The notes under the pieces were generated by a model. That model did not search any database. It worked only from the letters and a program-made list of their open reading frames with translations, and had not been told where the DNA came from. From the NCBI GenBank assembly GCA_947184155.2, contig CAMXCT020000524.1, forward strand, positions 782,353 through 846,352: a stretch of 64,000 bases of DNA, read 5' to 3'. The translations under genes and the position numbers were made by a program. Each line of letters begins with the position of its first letter. The first letter of the stretch is position 1. The stretch is from Cladocopium goreaui. Lineage: Eukaryota; Sar; Dinophyceae; Suessiales; Symbiodiniaceae. Positions 12,099 to 24,809 of this stretch are shown here, piece after piece.

Positions 12099-12437
12099 TC
12101 AAATGCTCGGAGTCTGAGGGTAGAACGCCGTCTGCCTTCCTCTGCTGGCGCTTCGTCTTCGGCTCCTGCTTCGCCTTCGGCTCCTGCTTCGACTTCTACT
12201 GGAGCTGCCTCTGGAGCTTGAGGAAGAACTTGAAGATGGTGCCCTCTGTGCTCGCTCCGCTCTCTTCTTCTCTGAAGGAGCTGGGCTCTGCGGCCCCATT
12301 CTTGGCGTTGCTTCCGAGAGCTGCTGTTCGTTCATGGCAGGGCAGAACAGCAGCTGTTGCGAAAGTCTGAACGCCGGGTCAAAAACATACATTCCCAATA
12401 TGTCTGTGCGTGTATGTGCCGTTTTGCTGCATGCCAA
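12099..12437 (-). CDS. Arg/Ser-rich (RS domain) coding block
   Basis: The minus-strand frame carries a Ser run followed by alternating Arg-Ser dipeptides (RGSSSRSRSRSRRRSRSRRR), the signature of SR-type splicing factors and RS-rich nuclear proteins. Before it is a Pro/Ser/Glu-rich linker starting near MNEQQLSEATPRM; the first 30 codons of the frame do not look coding. The overlapping plus-strand frame is its shadow. No RNA-recognition motif is visible nearby, so naming an SR protein would go too far. Confidence 0.45.
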   Translation of the reverse strand: MACSKTAHTRTDILGMYVFDPAFRLSQQLLFCPAMNEQQLSEATPRMGPQSPAPSEKKRAERAQRAPSSSSSSSSRGSSSRSRSRSRRRSRSRRRSASRGRQTAFYPQTPSI

Positions 12438-12439
12438 TG

Positions 12440-15400
12440 GGCCTATCGACTCAAGTTGAAAATTGATTTTGTCACATGTTGTCTGTGTTTAACTCTCACT
12501 GAAACTTAGTCACCGCCAGGAACTTTCAAAAGCAGCAGGACACTGGTTTATGAGCGATGCGGCACAGGACAATCAGCAAATTTGGAACAAGATGAACATG
12601 ACAGCAACTTTACATTTCGTAGTTTCCCTGGCCAGGTGGAATCGCAGTCAAACCAGAGGGTGGAGCAGTTACTTGTCTGAATTTCATGGACAAAATAGTT
12701 GATATATGTTGATACCTCCTCCTTTTATGCATTTCAGTTGGCCCCGAAACTAGCCACTGAATCATTCAAACTTTGAACACCCTAGGCTGTCAGCGCAACT
12801 TCTTCACACCACATGGCAGCAAACAGAACTCCAGTTTAGCTTAGCAAGGACTTGGCAAAGATGAAGGAGTGGGCCCAGAAGTTTGAGCTATATTGCTTCA
12901 AAGCAGGCCAGAGATAACAGTTCTCAAGAAGAAAAATCTCATTGACTTTAGTCCTGCTGTAAATATGTAGTACATGTTAAGATCAATCCATAAATCTACA
13001 AAAGTTTGGGTCCCCCAATCGTGCCCTGACAGGCATCGCTCGACTACAAGTACATCAATGACCGCTATCACAAGGGAAAAGCGGCCATTGGGACCTTCAT
13101 GTCGGAAAAGCACCAGATCCTCCGAGTTTCTTCCTTGCTTTTGGCACATTCTACGATTGTCTAGCAGTATTATACTTAGCCATAGCTATTTGCAAATGAT
13201 TAGCCATTCTCAGCCATACCTATTTTGTATTTGGTTGCTTTGATCTGGTAGCAAAGGTTGACCATCCTTGTGGGTGATTGCACACTGTGGCCGAGCCACT
13301 GAGATGAAATTCATTCTCAAATTTGTGTGTGACCGCAACTTGGATGGGAGCAAAATTGACAACTGTCATTGTGATCGCATCCCAAAACTTCTCAAGGATT
13401 GCTGGCTGTGGACAAGGCAGTGACACTCGCAGAATGAAAACTTCATAGCTGACCAATTATTCCCTCAGCAGATACTCAGATACTTAATGAATGTATTAGA
13501 ATTTATGTGGATCAAGAATTGTCAAATAAACTCAAATACCACCGTGGTCCATTGCATCCCACATGCCACCCAGGGTCAGGTCTCCGTCCGCTGCGAAGCC
13601 ACCACCATCCATAGTACTAGACCGAACATCTCTCACCTTCGTTTGTTGTTGGATCATGGGTATCTGCAGCATCCCATCTTCGTGGCCACAGCCATCGTTC
13701 AACAGCTTACTCCAAAATCATCCACGGCATTCCACGGCCATTGATGCAGTTTCAAGAAAGATTCTGACACTAAGAGCGAAACAAAATCCCGAATGTTTAA
13801 ACAATCCAAGGAACTGTCAGGCGAGATCTTGTCAAAGTGAATGACCCCTCGCTGAAAAAGGTGCCACCAGATGGTGGAGTTTGGATCCGATGGAGCTTCA
13901 TGCCACGCTTCGACGTGAGCATCTGCAAAGTTCACAGTCCTCAGTTGAATTCTTCATAGTCTCACATGGCACCCTCAACTCTGCATGAAATAAATCCGAA
14001 CTACCCCATTCTGCGTGTGTCTTTTTGCAGCATGCTATGAGAAACTGTTTGTAGTGCAATAATTTAAAAAAAACAACCACAAATAATTTTGGACTCGCTA
14101 TCTAGAGCTCCTGGTGCAGGCAAGGTTCTTGGCTGCCAGGCGGAGAGAAGTCATCTGAATTTGCCTTGGGAGCTGCGCGAAGTTTCTGCACCGATTAATG
14201 ATATCCATGGAATCCAACGTGTCAAGGGTCAAACTACATCCGTTGAAGGAACTTTTGGAAGATTCTCTTGAAGAACAACGAAGCTTGCCAAGCACTTCTA
14301 GACGACCAAGCAAGTCTGTGACCAAACTTGGCTCAGAACCATCATGGAATCAGAATGAATCAGACATGATTTCCTCTAAGGCACCCGGTGATGCGTAGCT
14401 CCCCTGATGTCAAGGTCAGAATCCCGGCAGTCGCTGGGCGCAGCTGCGACGGCGCCCCATGCGGCCCTTGCAGCTCGCAGAGTGGCGCTTCGGCAGTGGG
14501 CCTCGGTTTTTCGCGGGACTCAGAAGTTTCTGCAGGGTTTGAATGAAGTATGAGTATGTTTCAATTTTCATTGTGAAAAATATTTGACGTCTCTGAGGTC
14601 CTTAGAAAAGGTCATAAAGTTGCAATACCCGACAAGTTTCGGAAGAATGGGAAAGGAGCGCAACTGACACCTCTGCTTTGGCCCAAACTTTTCCAACCGT
14701 ATCCAACCCACAACCAACACGCAAGCATCGCATTCTTCAGATTCCCTGTGACCAAGCCACTGGAGTTGAAAGCACGACCCGGCCGTCAATTTCTTTTGTT
14801 CACAAAGCTCGGCCCAGCCAATCACCTCACAGTCCTGCCAGCAGGGACCGCACAGTTCGGTGATATTTGGGTCTTGGAAATTCCAAGAAGGTAACTGGGA
14901 AAAACCAACCAGACACAACAGAACATCGACTTTCTGTGAAACCCCACGCCCCACCTGCAGATGTCTGGAGCCCGCTTCAGCTGCTGGTTGGGGTACAGGG
15001 TGGCTACCTTGCAGTGCGGCAAAGCGAATCCAACAGTCCAAACAGAAAGCTGAAAAGATTGTTGGGCCTCACCCGGCACCAAATCTGTTTAACTTGAACA
15101 CATCGCATCTACCAATTCTGGGAGTTAGAGATGCGAGTTGCCACTTCAGCTGATGGCCATCTGGCTAACTTACGGCAAAGGATGGCAAAGACCCCAAAGT
15201 AGACACTGTGGCAATGCAAAACATCTAGTAGATGCCTGTTGTAGCTACCCATGTCACGACTTGTTGAAACGGCCTGACCAATGCACCCCCAGCAAACCCC
15301 GAAACCGCAGCCGAGGCGCTTTGTTGTCCCTTCGTGCTCTGCCTCGAGACACGCAGCTCAGCAGGACAAAGAATGACGAAAATCGTTGCGAGGAACCACT

Positions 15401-16440
15401 GCATCATGCGCCAAGTCATGGTGTATGAGGCATCAGGCGTTGTGCTCACGATACATGTTGAATGATGATAAACGCTGCATCCTATTGAGGACTCTGTCAT
15501 AGACCATGTCCATGTGCCCATGGGTCTGATTCAGCTATAATGTACACAAGGAAACATTGATGCCAGGGGGTAAAACCAAGCACTTGCGAGTTACAAACCA
15601 TGGGTATCATCCAGTTGTCCAGAAGTTCATGAGCAGAGAGCAGACCTACTAAACTGAAGTTTCGAAACATTGCGCCGCGAGTCGCATGCACATGACAACC
15701 ACAACAGCCCCTGGAGGATGGGGGAAGGCAACGGTTACCATTACAAAAATGATACATAAGGCATTCTGCCCAAGACCGCCCTCACAACCATTGGTAAAAC
15801 ACATTTAAAAAAAATTAAAGGCCGGATAACCCCACAAATCAACTTCTTCCAATAATGAGCAACACATGTTGTAGCAAACACGGGGAAGGAAGGAAAGACA
15901 AAGGAGGTGATGGAAGATCGAGATGTAAAACAAGTTGTATGTGAAGAGTTGTGTGTGACAAAGTTGCACATGAAAGATGGTGTGTTGCAAAGAAAGGGCC
16001 CTTTTGCACGAAGCGAACGAAAGATCGGCTCTACAGCAATCTTCACACGCAAGTGTCACACGCGAATGTCACAAGCATTGCCAAGTCCCCAATGTCACCA
16101 AAAAAATTTTACATGACAATAAGAAATGAAACGTTGCATCAACCCATGCTCTAAACGGTGTAAACAACATTATCTCCAACAGAAAAGGTTTGACAACATC
16201 GCACGGCCGAAACTAGTGCGCGCTCGTTGCTGGCGAAGATTTTTTTCACGGCAACTGTCAATTTTCACAGGAAACTGTTTCGTTTGCGGTATAAGTTTGC
16301 CCTTGTGTTTTATTATTGCGCAAGTTCCAAAACAGAAAAAAAACACATGGAATCCAGTTCTTCCAAATTGATGTTGCTGGCCTTTTTTTTCCCACTGTGC
16401 GCCGTGCACTGTTTTTGGTGCATGCGTGTCCTGTGCTAAC
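12440..16440. other. Gene-poor stretch with weak exon candidates
   Basis: No long coding frame is convincing. GC-richer islands at 12842-12925, 13042-13134, 13560-13620 (minus reads MDGGGFAADGDLTLGGMWDA), 14200-14400 (plus, KELLEDSLEEQRSLPS) and 14428-14540 could be exons. The last is open on both strands. The remainder (14.5-16.4 kb) shows only short overlapping frames typical of non-coding DNA. Confidence 0.35.
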
Positions 16441-16445
16441 ATCCT

Positions 16446-17200
16446 GGCTGGGAAAAAATAGGATTATGGATTCCCTTAAACGATTTTTTTTTCAAATAAG
16501 AAAATTTTAAAATTCAAAAACGGCTGGGAGAAGATAGGATTTGGGATTTCCTTATTTGTTTTTTTTCAACTAAAAAATTTAGATTTTTGTTTTGATTATG
16601 GATTTATATGATTTTTTTAAACGATTTTTTTCAAATAAACAAATTTGAAAAGTCAAAAAAGGCTAGGAAAAGATAGGATTGTAAATTCCCTTAAACGATT
16701 TTTTTTTCAAATAAGAAAATTTTAAAAATCAAAAAAGGCTGGGGGAAGATAGGGGGATTCCCTTATTTGATGTTGTTTTCAAATAACATAATTTGAAAAT
16801 TATTAAAAACATAGTTTTTTTATGAATTTTTTAAACGATTTTTTTCTCAAATAAGCAAATTTGAATCTTCAAAAAAGGCTAGGAGATGATGGGATTGTGG
16901 ATTCCCTTATTATGCCCTTATTTGATTTTTTTTCAAATAAGAACTTTGAAAAAATCCAGGATTTTTATATGAACAAATTTGAAAAATTCAAAAAAAACTA
17001 GGAGAACATAGGATTGTAGATTCCCTTAAACGATTTTTTTCAAATAAGAAATTTTAAAATTCAAAAAAAAACTGGGGGAAGATAGGAGGATTCCCTTATT
17101 CGATTTTTTTTCAAATAAGAAAATTTGAAAATTAAAAAACGGCTGGGAGAAGATAGGATTACGGATTTCCTTAAACGATTTTTTTCAAATTGATTATAAT
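16446..17200. repeat. AT-rich satellite array, unit about 72-75 bp (forward orientation)
   Basis: At least eight copies of a unit reading ggctgggagaagatagga, then attcccttaaacga, a T-run, caaataag and an A/T stretch. Copies of the GGCTGGG-type core begin near 16446, 16523, 16662, 16735, 16876, 16995, 17068 and 17140, giving single (72-77 bp) and double (120-140 bp) spacings. The same unit appears reversed at 25.7-25.9 kb, on the other side of the Copia insertion. Confidence 0.9.
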
Positions 17201-17585
17201 TGGTTTGTGTCCCCCACAATCTGTTTTTTTGATCAAAAACACAAAAAAAAACAAAATCCAGGGACACAAGCGACAATAAAAATCAATTAAACTTATTTGA
17301 AAAAAAACAAATAAACTTTTTGCTTGTGTTTTAAGTTCCGGTCAAAAAAATCACAATCAACTACAATCAACTTCAATCAACTGCAAAAAAAAACAAGGCT
17401 GACTTTGTTTTTTCATAAAATTTGTTTCCAAACTGGTGTCTATTGTTTTTTTTGTTTTTTTATTGTTTTCATGTTTTGGTTAATTTTTTTTGGAATGTTT
17501 TTTTTTTAAATTGTTTAATTTAGTTTAAATATATAAACAAAAACAATACACATCTCTCTGACTCTATTCTACTTACAGTTTTTTT

Positions 17586-17590
17586 GAATC
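17586..17590. repeat. Target-site duplication GAATC, left copy
   Basis: The five bases GAATC directly before the left LTR are repeated directly after the right LTR at 25680-25684. A 5-bp duplication is what copia integrases make. Confidence 0.9.
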
Positions 17591-17725
17591 TGCGGATTTT
17601 CCTTGAGTTGAAAGCGCCTCAAAAGTCTCACCATGTTACACTGCTCGATTTGTGCAGTGTCAAGTGACAAACATGACTGCTATGGCATGTACATGTACTG
17701 ATGCAAGGTGCGTTACATTTCTGCA
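17591..17725 (-). repeat. Left (3') LTR, 135 bp
   Basis: It runs TGCGGATTTTCC to TTTCTGCA on plus and matches 25545-25679 throughout. Because the element reads on minus, this is the 3' LTR. At 135 bp it is short for a copia LTR. Confidence 0.95.
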
Positions 17726-17734
17726 CCCCACCTC
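17726..17734 (-). promoter_or_regulatory. Polypurine tract (plus-strand primer)
   Basis: On minus the bases GAGGTGGGG lie directly before the 3' LTR (TGCAG). A purine run at this spot primes second-strand synthesis in LTR elements. Confidence 0.8.
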
Positions 17735-17930
17735 AGACTGTATTTCTAATACTAGTCTGTACATTCCTAGTCTCACCCCTTAGGACTGTGGTTAGTCCAT
17801 CGTTTCGCTTCTATTGGGGCTTTTCTGCGCTAAAAAAAAAAACTTTTGCACTGGATCCCACAGACGGCTTTTATCCTAACCGTTTGTGGAACCACTTCTG
17901 TGGTGCTGTCTAGTCCCGCTCAGAATCCCT

Positions 17931-19019
17931 TCAGAATTCCATCAGGTCATCTCTGCTTCCGGTTGCATCGTCTCCATTGTCATCTCCATCTGCTGGTCCA
18001 TAATGAATTGTGGCCCAGAGGTCTGGGTCTGACACCTCGCATTGTTCTGCGTTCTGGTACCTTTGGACTCTCTCCTCCTCTGTTTCTGTCATGGCCTCAT
18101 CTGATGTGGTTGCTGGGCTCGGTGGATTGGGCGGTTCTCTGAGTGAAGTCCCAATCCCACGCACCAAGTCCAACACATTCTCAAATCTTTCCAGTTCGAG
18201 AAGTCTCACCACCAAGTGGAAGATCTGTCCATGAGTTGCGGCAAGCAACTCACGCTCCACCACTCCATAGCCATATGTCGGAGAGTCATCTTCTTCCTCC
18301 AACTCATTGTCTTCCGTGAGAGCAAGTTGGATCCTCTCACGTTGGGCTGGAGTGCCATGTACCAGATCTACAAAGCGTTTCTGGAGCCAATTTCGTGATT
18401 CAGTGTATTTTCTGATTCTTCCGAAGTTGTTGTCCCTGTTTGCTCTATCAAGCCTGCCCAAGACACGGGCATACGTCCACGTCAGCAACCCTTCCAGTAC
18501 GTTGGTGTCATGAGTAACCATTGGTCCAACTGCAAGTTCAGTTGGTGTAGGAAGTGTCACTGGTGCTGGACGAGGATGTGGGCTACGCAACATCCACCAT
18601 GTATATGCTGCGAGCAACAACGTCCACACGGTCAAAACCAGAAATGAAAATGGATTGGTTCCAGTGTCTTTGTGAGCATCTTCATTTGTCTCAGCTTGAA
18701 GACATCCTCCAAGTCCCATGGTCATACTACTCTGCAATGAAATCATCACAGCGTGCGCTGTACTCAACCTTCTCTTCTTTGCCTCTGATGGCTCGTCTGC
18801 TGCATATGTTGGGCTCCCTTCATCAGATGAAAGGTCTGGCATCGTGTTGAACATGTCTGCTGCTTCTTGCCTTACATTGTCATCGGAACCCATCACATGA
18901 TCAAACAGATCCACCAACAGCGTCATACGTTGTGTATAGGCCAATGCTCTGCTGTTGTTTCCACTGCAAATGGAGTCCTCACGTCGACGGAAGCATCTTT
19001 CAAACATCCATGAAATCAA
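17931..19019 (-). CDS. Extra ORF downstream of pol with one membrane segment
   Basis: This is a 362-codon frame between pol and the 3' LTR. From the N-terminus it has a Cys/Arg-rich start, an acidic segment (DLSSDEGSPTYAADEPSEAKKRR), a hydrophobic stretch long enough to cross a membrane (FSFLVLTVWTLLLAAYTWWM, near residue 125-145), a Pro-rich hinge and a helical, acidic C-terminal half. The frame is already open upstream of its first Met and overlaps the end of pol, so it could be a separate product or a frameshift extension of pol. Plant Sireviruses have an envelope-like ORF at this place. Position and a membrane segment are the only parallels here; no sequence relation is claimed. Its function is unknown. 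Confidence 0.75.
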   Translation of the reverse strand: MISWMFERCFRRREDSICSGNNSRALAYTQRMTLLVDLFDHVMGSDDNVRQEAADMFNTMPDLSSDEGSPTYAADEPSEAKKRRLSTAHAVMISLQSSMTMGLGGCLQAETNEDAHKDTGTNPFSFLVLTVWTLLLAAYTWWMLRSPHPRPAPVTLPTPTELAVGPMVTHDTNVLEGLLTWTYARVLGRLDRANRDNNFGRIRKYTESRNWLQKRFVDLVHGTPAQRERIQLALTEDNELEEEDDSPTYGYGVVERELLAATHGQIFHLVVRLLELERFENVLDLVRGIGTSLREPPNPPSPATTSDEAMTETEEERVQRYQNAEQCEVSDPDLWATIHYGPADGDDNGDDATGSRDDLMEF

Positions 19020-19056
19020 AGCTTCAGGACTGAATGCAGAAAAGTCTGGAAGACCA

Positions 19057-22000
19057 TCACAGGATTCCCGTCTCGCTGCAGGACATTTCCACAGAAGTCA
19101 AATCATCATCGCTGGCTAAAACTTCGTTGCGCACAGGTTGATCATTGCGCATCCACAGGAACACCATGTACAAGGTCAACAAGGTGATCCAGCTTGTCAC
19201 GATGGTTGCCTCCATGGTCAACCCTTGAAAATTGCAGTCCATGGCTCTGGCTGGAACGTCCGACCCGCAACCCTGAAGAAGTAAGCTCAAGGCGCCGATC
19301 AACATGTTGATCTGATATCTGGAAGCGCTGTTCTGTTCAGGTTGAGGAACATTTCTGAAAATTCGACCTGGGTCATGTTGTCCCACAAGGCTGTTGTTTG
19401 CACTGTCCCAGATACCAAACAAATACAACAATGATTCCAATCTGCTGATGCTGAGTCTTTTTGTGGCTATGTCTGATGGATTGATTGCTCCTAAGACTGC
19501 TTTGACCATCAACAGTTTTTCACCAACCAAGTTTTGAAGCCAAAGGACTCGACAACTGAGGTGACGCAAGCGACCAACTCCACGTCTTGATAGAATTCCA
19601 CGTGCTGCTGATGAGTCGATGTACAAACACATGAGAATGGTTGACTGAAGTACCCATGAAATGATGGCTCTGATGAGAATTGCATCCATCACTGCGCTGG
19701 CTGCTGCATACGTTTCTGACTCGGCGCTGGACAGTGACACAATCTTCTGTGTTCGACTGGAGGAGTAGACCAAGCAACCTCCAAAGAAAATGGCAGCTCC
19801 TGACACCGATCGTCGGGTGTCACGGTCTGATGCCCAATCTGCATCACTGAACACTTCCAGCACTGGTTCCTCACACTCATAGTCTTTGATGAGTCCAGAA
19901 TGGATTCCTTTCCATCTGAGAGAAACATGTTGGTCTGCATGACCAGCCAGATATCCCACCAGGTGCTTCAGCACAATCATCGTTTTCTGCGTTGGCTTCG
20001 ATGAGAACGTAGAGAGATATCTAATCACATACTGACATTGCGGAAGGTCAGGTGAAAGATAAAGCAAAATTCCCACGCATGAACGGTAAATTGATCCATC
20101 ATGAGCACTCAGCTCCTCTGTCTTGTCAGGGATCTCAATCTCTGAATGTCCAGGTGATTTCTTGTTCTGCAAACGCTTTGACAGTTGTAACAACTTGCAA
20201 AGTTGATCCAAATGCTTTCCATGGATCTTCACCACCATACGTCCAGATTCCAAAAGCTGGTGGGTGCGCTTGAGAAAAGTCAGTTCATCACCAACGTTGG
20301 ACATGATCTCGATGGAAACTTCATACCTTGACTGCATGTGTGGGATCAGCTGTTCTGTAACTGCTTTGCGTGACCCAACCACCAAGAGGTCATCCACGTG
20401 AATCATCAGCAAGCAATCACCAAGTTTGGAACGTAGGATGGATGGATAAGCTTCAAATTCCTCCATCCCAAGGGTGCTTTCACCAACAAACTTGACCAAA
20501 TCTCGATGCCACAGAAGGCTGCCATCACGCTGACCTGGGAGAACTCGACCTAAGCTGTATGTAACGCTTTTCCCTGAGGCATCTGTGCAACGTACACGTG
20601 TTGGCTGTTCCTGCTTCACTGTCAAGAAAGCGTCTTTGACGTCAATGGCCAACATCATCGTGTCTTGATGCTCTCGCAGGGCCAAAAAGCAAATGGGCAA
20701 AATGCGGCTGGCAATGTTCGAAGTAGCCGGTGAGAAAAGTGCTTCTCTGTCAGGCTGCAACCATGTGTACTCCCTTGCAACCAAACGACTACGACGTAAC
20801 CAGATAGCATTGCCTTCCTTGTCCTTCTTCTCTCTCCAGGTACGCACAAAGCGTGTGCTCAAGCTCTTGGCATCGTGAGGCAAATTGTCCTCCTGCAAGA
20901 CTTGGAGACCAGATAGCCTTTCGACCTCCACTTGATCTGCAATGCTGTCCAAACGCTGAAGCTCATCTGCACTGAGTTCAGGCTCTTGAGGACTGTGTGG
21001 AAAACTGAGCTCATCCCAGTTGGGTCTCACATCATCCATAGTCTCATAGGGATCCTCGTTGAGATTCAGTTCATGCTGAATCATCGTGTCAACTTCGTCC
21101 ATCTCAAGGTTGACATCTGGCTCAATGTCCAAGTGCTCAATCTTCAAAATCTGCCCCAAAAGTCCAAGATGTCCAGTGTCATCACGCTTGGCAGCTTTGC
21201 TGACAGGCTGCATGCTTTCAAAAGAAGCATCATCCAAAACTTCAACTGCTGTTTCTGACTGTGGCGTTTGTGGAACAACGTCTCCATGAGCTGAAGAAGC
21301 TTCCACTGCTGTTGCATGAAAACGCTTTGGATCACCACCAGTCACTTCATGTTGTGTGTCGTGTTTGCCAGTAGATTGAGAAGAAGTTTCACCATAGACG
21401 GGGGTCTGAGGCACATCCACATTCATAGATTGGGCCTTTGAGTCACGTTTTGCTGCTGCAATGGCCTCTTCTAAACCTTCATCGTTGAAGATGGGGTCTT
21501 GTTCACCATCTTGCGGCTGCTGAGCTTGACCAAGCAGCCCCGCCTCGGCAGAGATTGCAGTTTCATCAACATCCTCAAAAGGGTGTGCTCTGGCATACTC
21601 TTGAACATCCTTTGCATCTCTGTCTGGCAATCGAAGGCTGTTGTCAAACGCAACTGCAGGTGGTGGAACAGCACGTTTTGCATGGACAAGTCTGTGCCCC
21701 AAACTTGCACATCCATAGTTCCAAGGTGAAGCTGTAAGTTCTCCAAGCAACTCCAAATCAAAGGAAGTTGGCAATCTTCTGATGCTGCGTGTGAGAAAAA
21801 TTCCGTTTGGAGTTCCAATGATGTGAGAGTCATTTGAAATGGCTTTACTGAGCCACACACCACGCGTCCATTGTGGTAAAACTTTTTGGCTTGTGCGCAA
21901 GAATCCCATGACTGCCTCTCCAAACATCGCCATCTTTCCACTGTAAAATCGTCCACAAGCACGTTCATATGCAGTTGTAGCACTCTTCACTGTGAAATGG

Positions 22001-24809
22001 TTGTGTAGCCAAGAAGAATGAACAATGGCCCATGTATACACCGGGTGATAACATCCAAAAATTGGCCCTTTGCATCCAGTTTCCCATTCAATCTGAGATA
22101 CCAGCAAGTTGGCTTTGGCTCTGATAACCTCCACCATTGCCTCTGCTGCGCCGTTTGCCCTGTGGTCTCCTGTTGGAGCAGGTTCAGCATGGGCTGTAAT
22201 CCTCAACGTTGCACATGCCTTTCGAACTGCTTCAAGCAAAGAAAGAGTTGATGGTTCTGAATCACAACGCAAACCAATTTCAGTGTGACCACAATGGACA
22301 ATGAAGCGGCACATCTCAGTGACAAGGTAATTGAGGCTTCTGCCACCCTTCTGTTGTGTTGGCAGGGCAATGCACATTCCAGTGTCACGGTCAGTCACAA
22401 TCAGCACTGTCAACTTGTCTGACTCATCACGCATTCGAGAGCAGTAAAAGAAATCAAATGACACAACGCTATGGTCAGTTGTTTCATGAGTCTGTCTCTT
22501 GTGACCATCTTGTTTTGCGCGGTGAGCTACACACAAAGGACACCATGTTTCATAAGGCTCATGCACCAAGTTGTGGGCCTGTTTCATGGACTCCGTGGGC
22601 TCAACAGGTTTCTTCTGAGGGATTGCAACACGTTCTGAATCCTTTTTGAGGGTAGCCTTCACTGCATGGGCTTCCATGAGCTCACGAGTCTTCACAAACT
22701 CCAACATGCGACGCATACATTCCTTTTTGGACCCGCGTTTTGACAAACCCAAAGCTTGACATCCAGCTCGAAGAGCTTTCAAAGTGTTGTCACAACTGAG
22801 CACTACTCCATCAACTGTCACTGTACTCTCATCTGCAAATGGCAGAACGCGTTCCTCATCCAACGGCTCTGCATCAGGCAATTCAGCTGGGACCTCTTGC
22901 ACAGGTTGTGGGGCATGTTCCTGTTCACCTGTGTCACCATCACCAGCTTCTCCAACCAAGACGTCTGCGTCAAAATGGGGTGCCTGTTCTCCATCTACCA
23001 AGGCAAAACCAAGCTGTTCTGAAGCAACGTTGTGAGCATGCGCAAGTGTGAGAACTTCTACAACAGATTCTGGGTCGTAAATTTCACCTTCCAAGTCTTC
23101 CAATTCTGAGATGGGTTCTCCAAATTCAAGCAACTCCCAACCTTGAGCATCTCGAAACACCAGCGTTGTTCTATACCACATCATCTCACCTCCAGGGCAA
23201 AGTGTAGTATCCACAAACCTTGCACGTCGAGTGGTCAATGCATAGACCTGTGGATTCACTTTGTTCCATCCAGGGAGCAAAGGTCTCAACACTGGCTGCA
23301 AATGGATTGCTCTCAAGGCCTTTGGTCCTGGAGCTGTTGAAGTTGGACTCAAACAGTCATCCTCAGAAATCATTCGAATGGAACCTTTCACACAAAGTGA
23401 GTTGCGCTTGAAGCTCACGTTGACAAACTTGCCATTCTTCACAAGAAAAACTCCATCACTGAAATGCTGAATCTCCCAGCCTGCTCGAACTATGTGACCA
23501 AGTGCAAGCAAAGGACAACTGATGTTTGCAATAATGAAACGTTCACGCAAAATCACTCCATTGCCAAGGTCAACAGTTGCAAGTCTTGTGTCACGTATGT
23601 CAAGTTTTCCACCTTGTGCATCAATGAAATCTTGTCCAACTGTTTCATGTTGACATGACTCACCAACATCAGCGTAAGTCAACGGCAGTGCGCTGGTATC
23701 TGCACCTGAGTCCAAAATGATCTCGGCAGAAGAAACACCTGCAAAAGACATCATCCTGACATGGTGCAAACGGTTGGGCTCATCATGCAAAGTTGGTGAA
23801 CACGTCCAAGCATTGTCATCATCACTGCAAGACATGTCAAAGTGGGTGACATCTGACTGCTGCAACATTCGAACAAGGCCAGAACCAGAAGTTCCTGAGT
23901 TCGAGAATTCTGTGAGGTCCTCAATGATCACAGTGCTATCGCTGAAAGCAACACGGTTGACATTCCCAGAAGAACGATATGCTGAAGAACTGGGTGAATG
24001 CTGTGCTGTTCCAACACTGCTTGGGCTTGATGCTGCATGTTGAGATGATCCATCAGCTTCAACTTGTCGAACAACACCATTGGCTTTGTCAGCCTGAAAT
24101 TTGCGGCAATCTCGTTTCCAGTGTCCCATGGCACCACAGTAGTTGCATCGGTTAACATCAGCGGTTTTCGACTGCGTTTTCCCACCTCCTTTGGAGGGAG
24201 ATCCATAACCTTTGCCACTCTGCTGGGATTTTCCCTTGCCTTTGCCACCCTCTTTCGATTTGCCTTTGTCTTTTCCTTTCCCTTTCTGTGTTCCCTTGCC
24301 TTTCTGTCCTTTTCCTTTGGCCTTCCCTTTGACCTGATTGATCTCCATTGGAACCACGCCTGAATCACCAGTCGCATAGGAAGTCACTGTACCAAGGGCT
24401 GTACCATTGATGTCAGCCATCACTCTGTCTTTAGACCATGTTGAAGAAATCCTTTCATGAGCAAGAACTTGTTCACGCACTTGTGTGTATGTTGCATCTT
24501 CTGTCATTGTGAGCTGTACGTGGCATTGAACATCTTTTGGTAAAATGCGCACCAACGTGGACAACAAAATGTCAGGTGCAACTTGATGACCTGCGCTCTT
24601 GGTGTACTCGTCTGACAGTCTTTCCAACAGAAGGATCTGTTCCAGAAGAGTCTTGTCCTTGGTCATCACCGGGAACTGCATCACAGCATTGAGCAAGGCT
24701 AAACTGCGGCCTTTGGTGCGTGGCACGTACAAGGCACTCAGTTGCCTCCATGCCTCAAGTCCATTCTGATGCTGCACCTCCTTAAAATCTTCAACGGCCT
24801 ATGTTTCAA
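19057..24809 (-). CDS. pol: Copia gag (C-terminal part)-pol polyprotein
   Basis: The frame opens after a TAG near 24810 and runs about 1,900 codons to 19057. Domains in order (residues counted from 24777): gag helices; a Lys/Gly-rich stretch and CCHC knuckle CNYCGAMGHWKRDC (about 210); aspartic protease ILDSGADTSALP (about 354); a linker; integrase zinc site HEPYETWCPLC (about 740) and the core with FDFFYCSR and RANGAAEA; RT with IDVKDAFL and the catalytic HVDD in place of the usual YVDD (about 1459); RNase H with SDADWASD, SSAESETYAA and CLYIDSS (from about 1642). All catalytic motifs are present. After RNase H the chain continues with a hydrophobic segment (WITLLTLYMVFLWM) before the stop. 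No start codon of its own: it needs a -1 shift from gag or the loss of a base near 24800. Confidence 0.95.

Noticed and set aside
16446..17200. CRISPR-like spaced repeats
   Set aside because: Units are contiguous and degenerate with no unique spacers, are AT-rich satellite DNA, and lie in a eukaryotic context.
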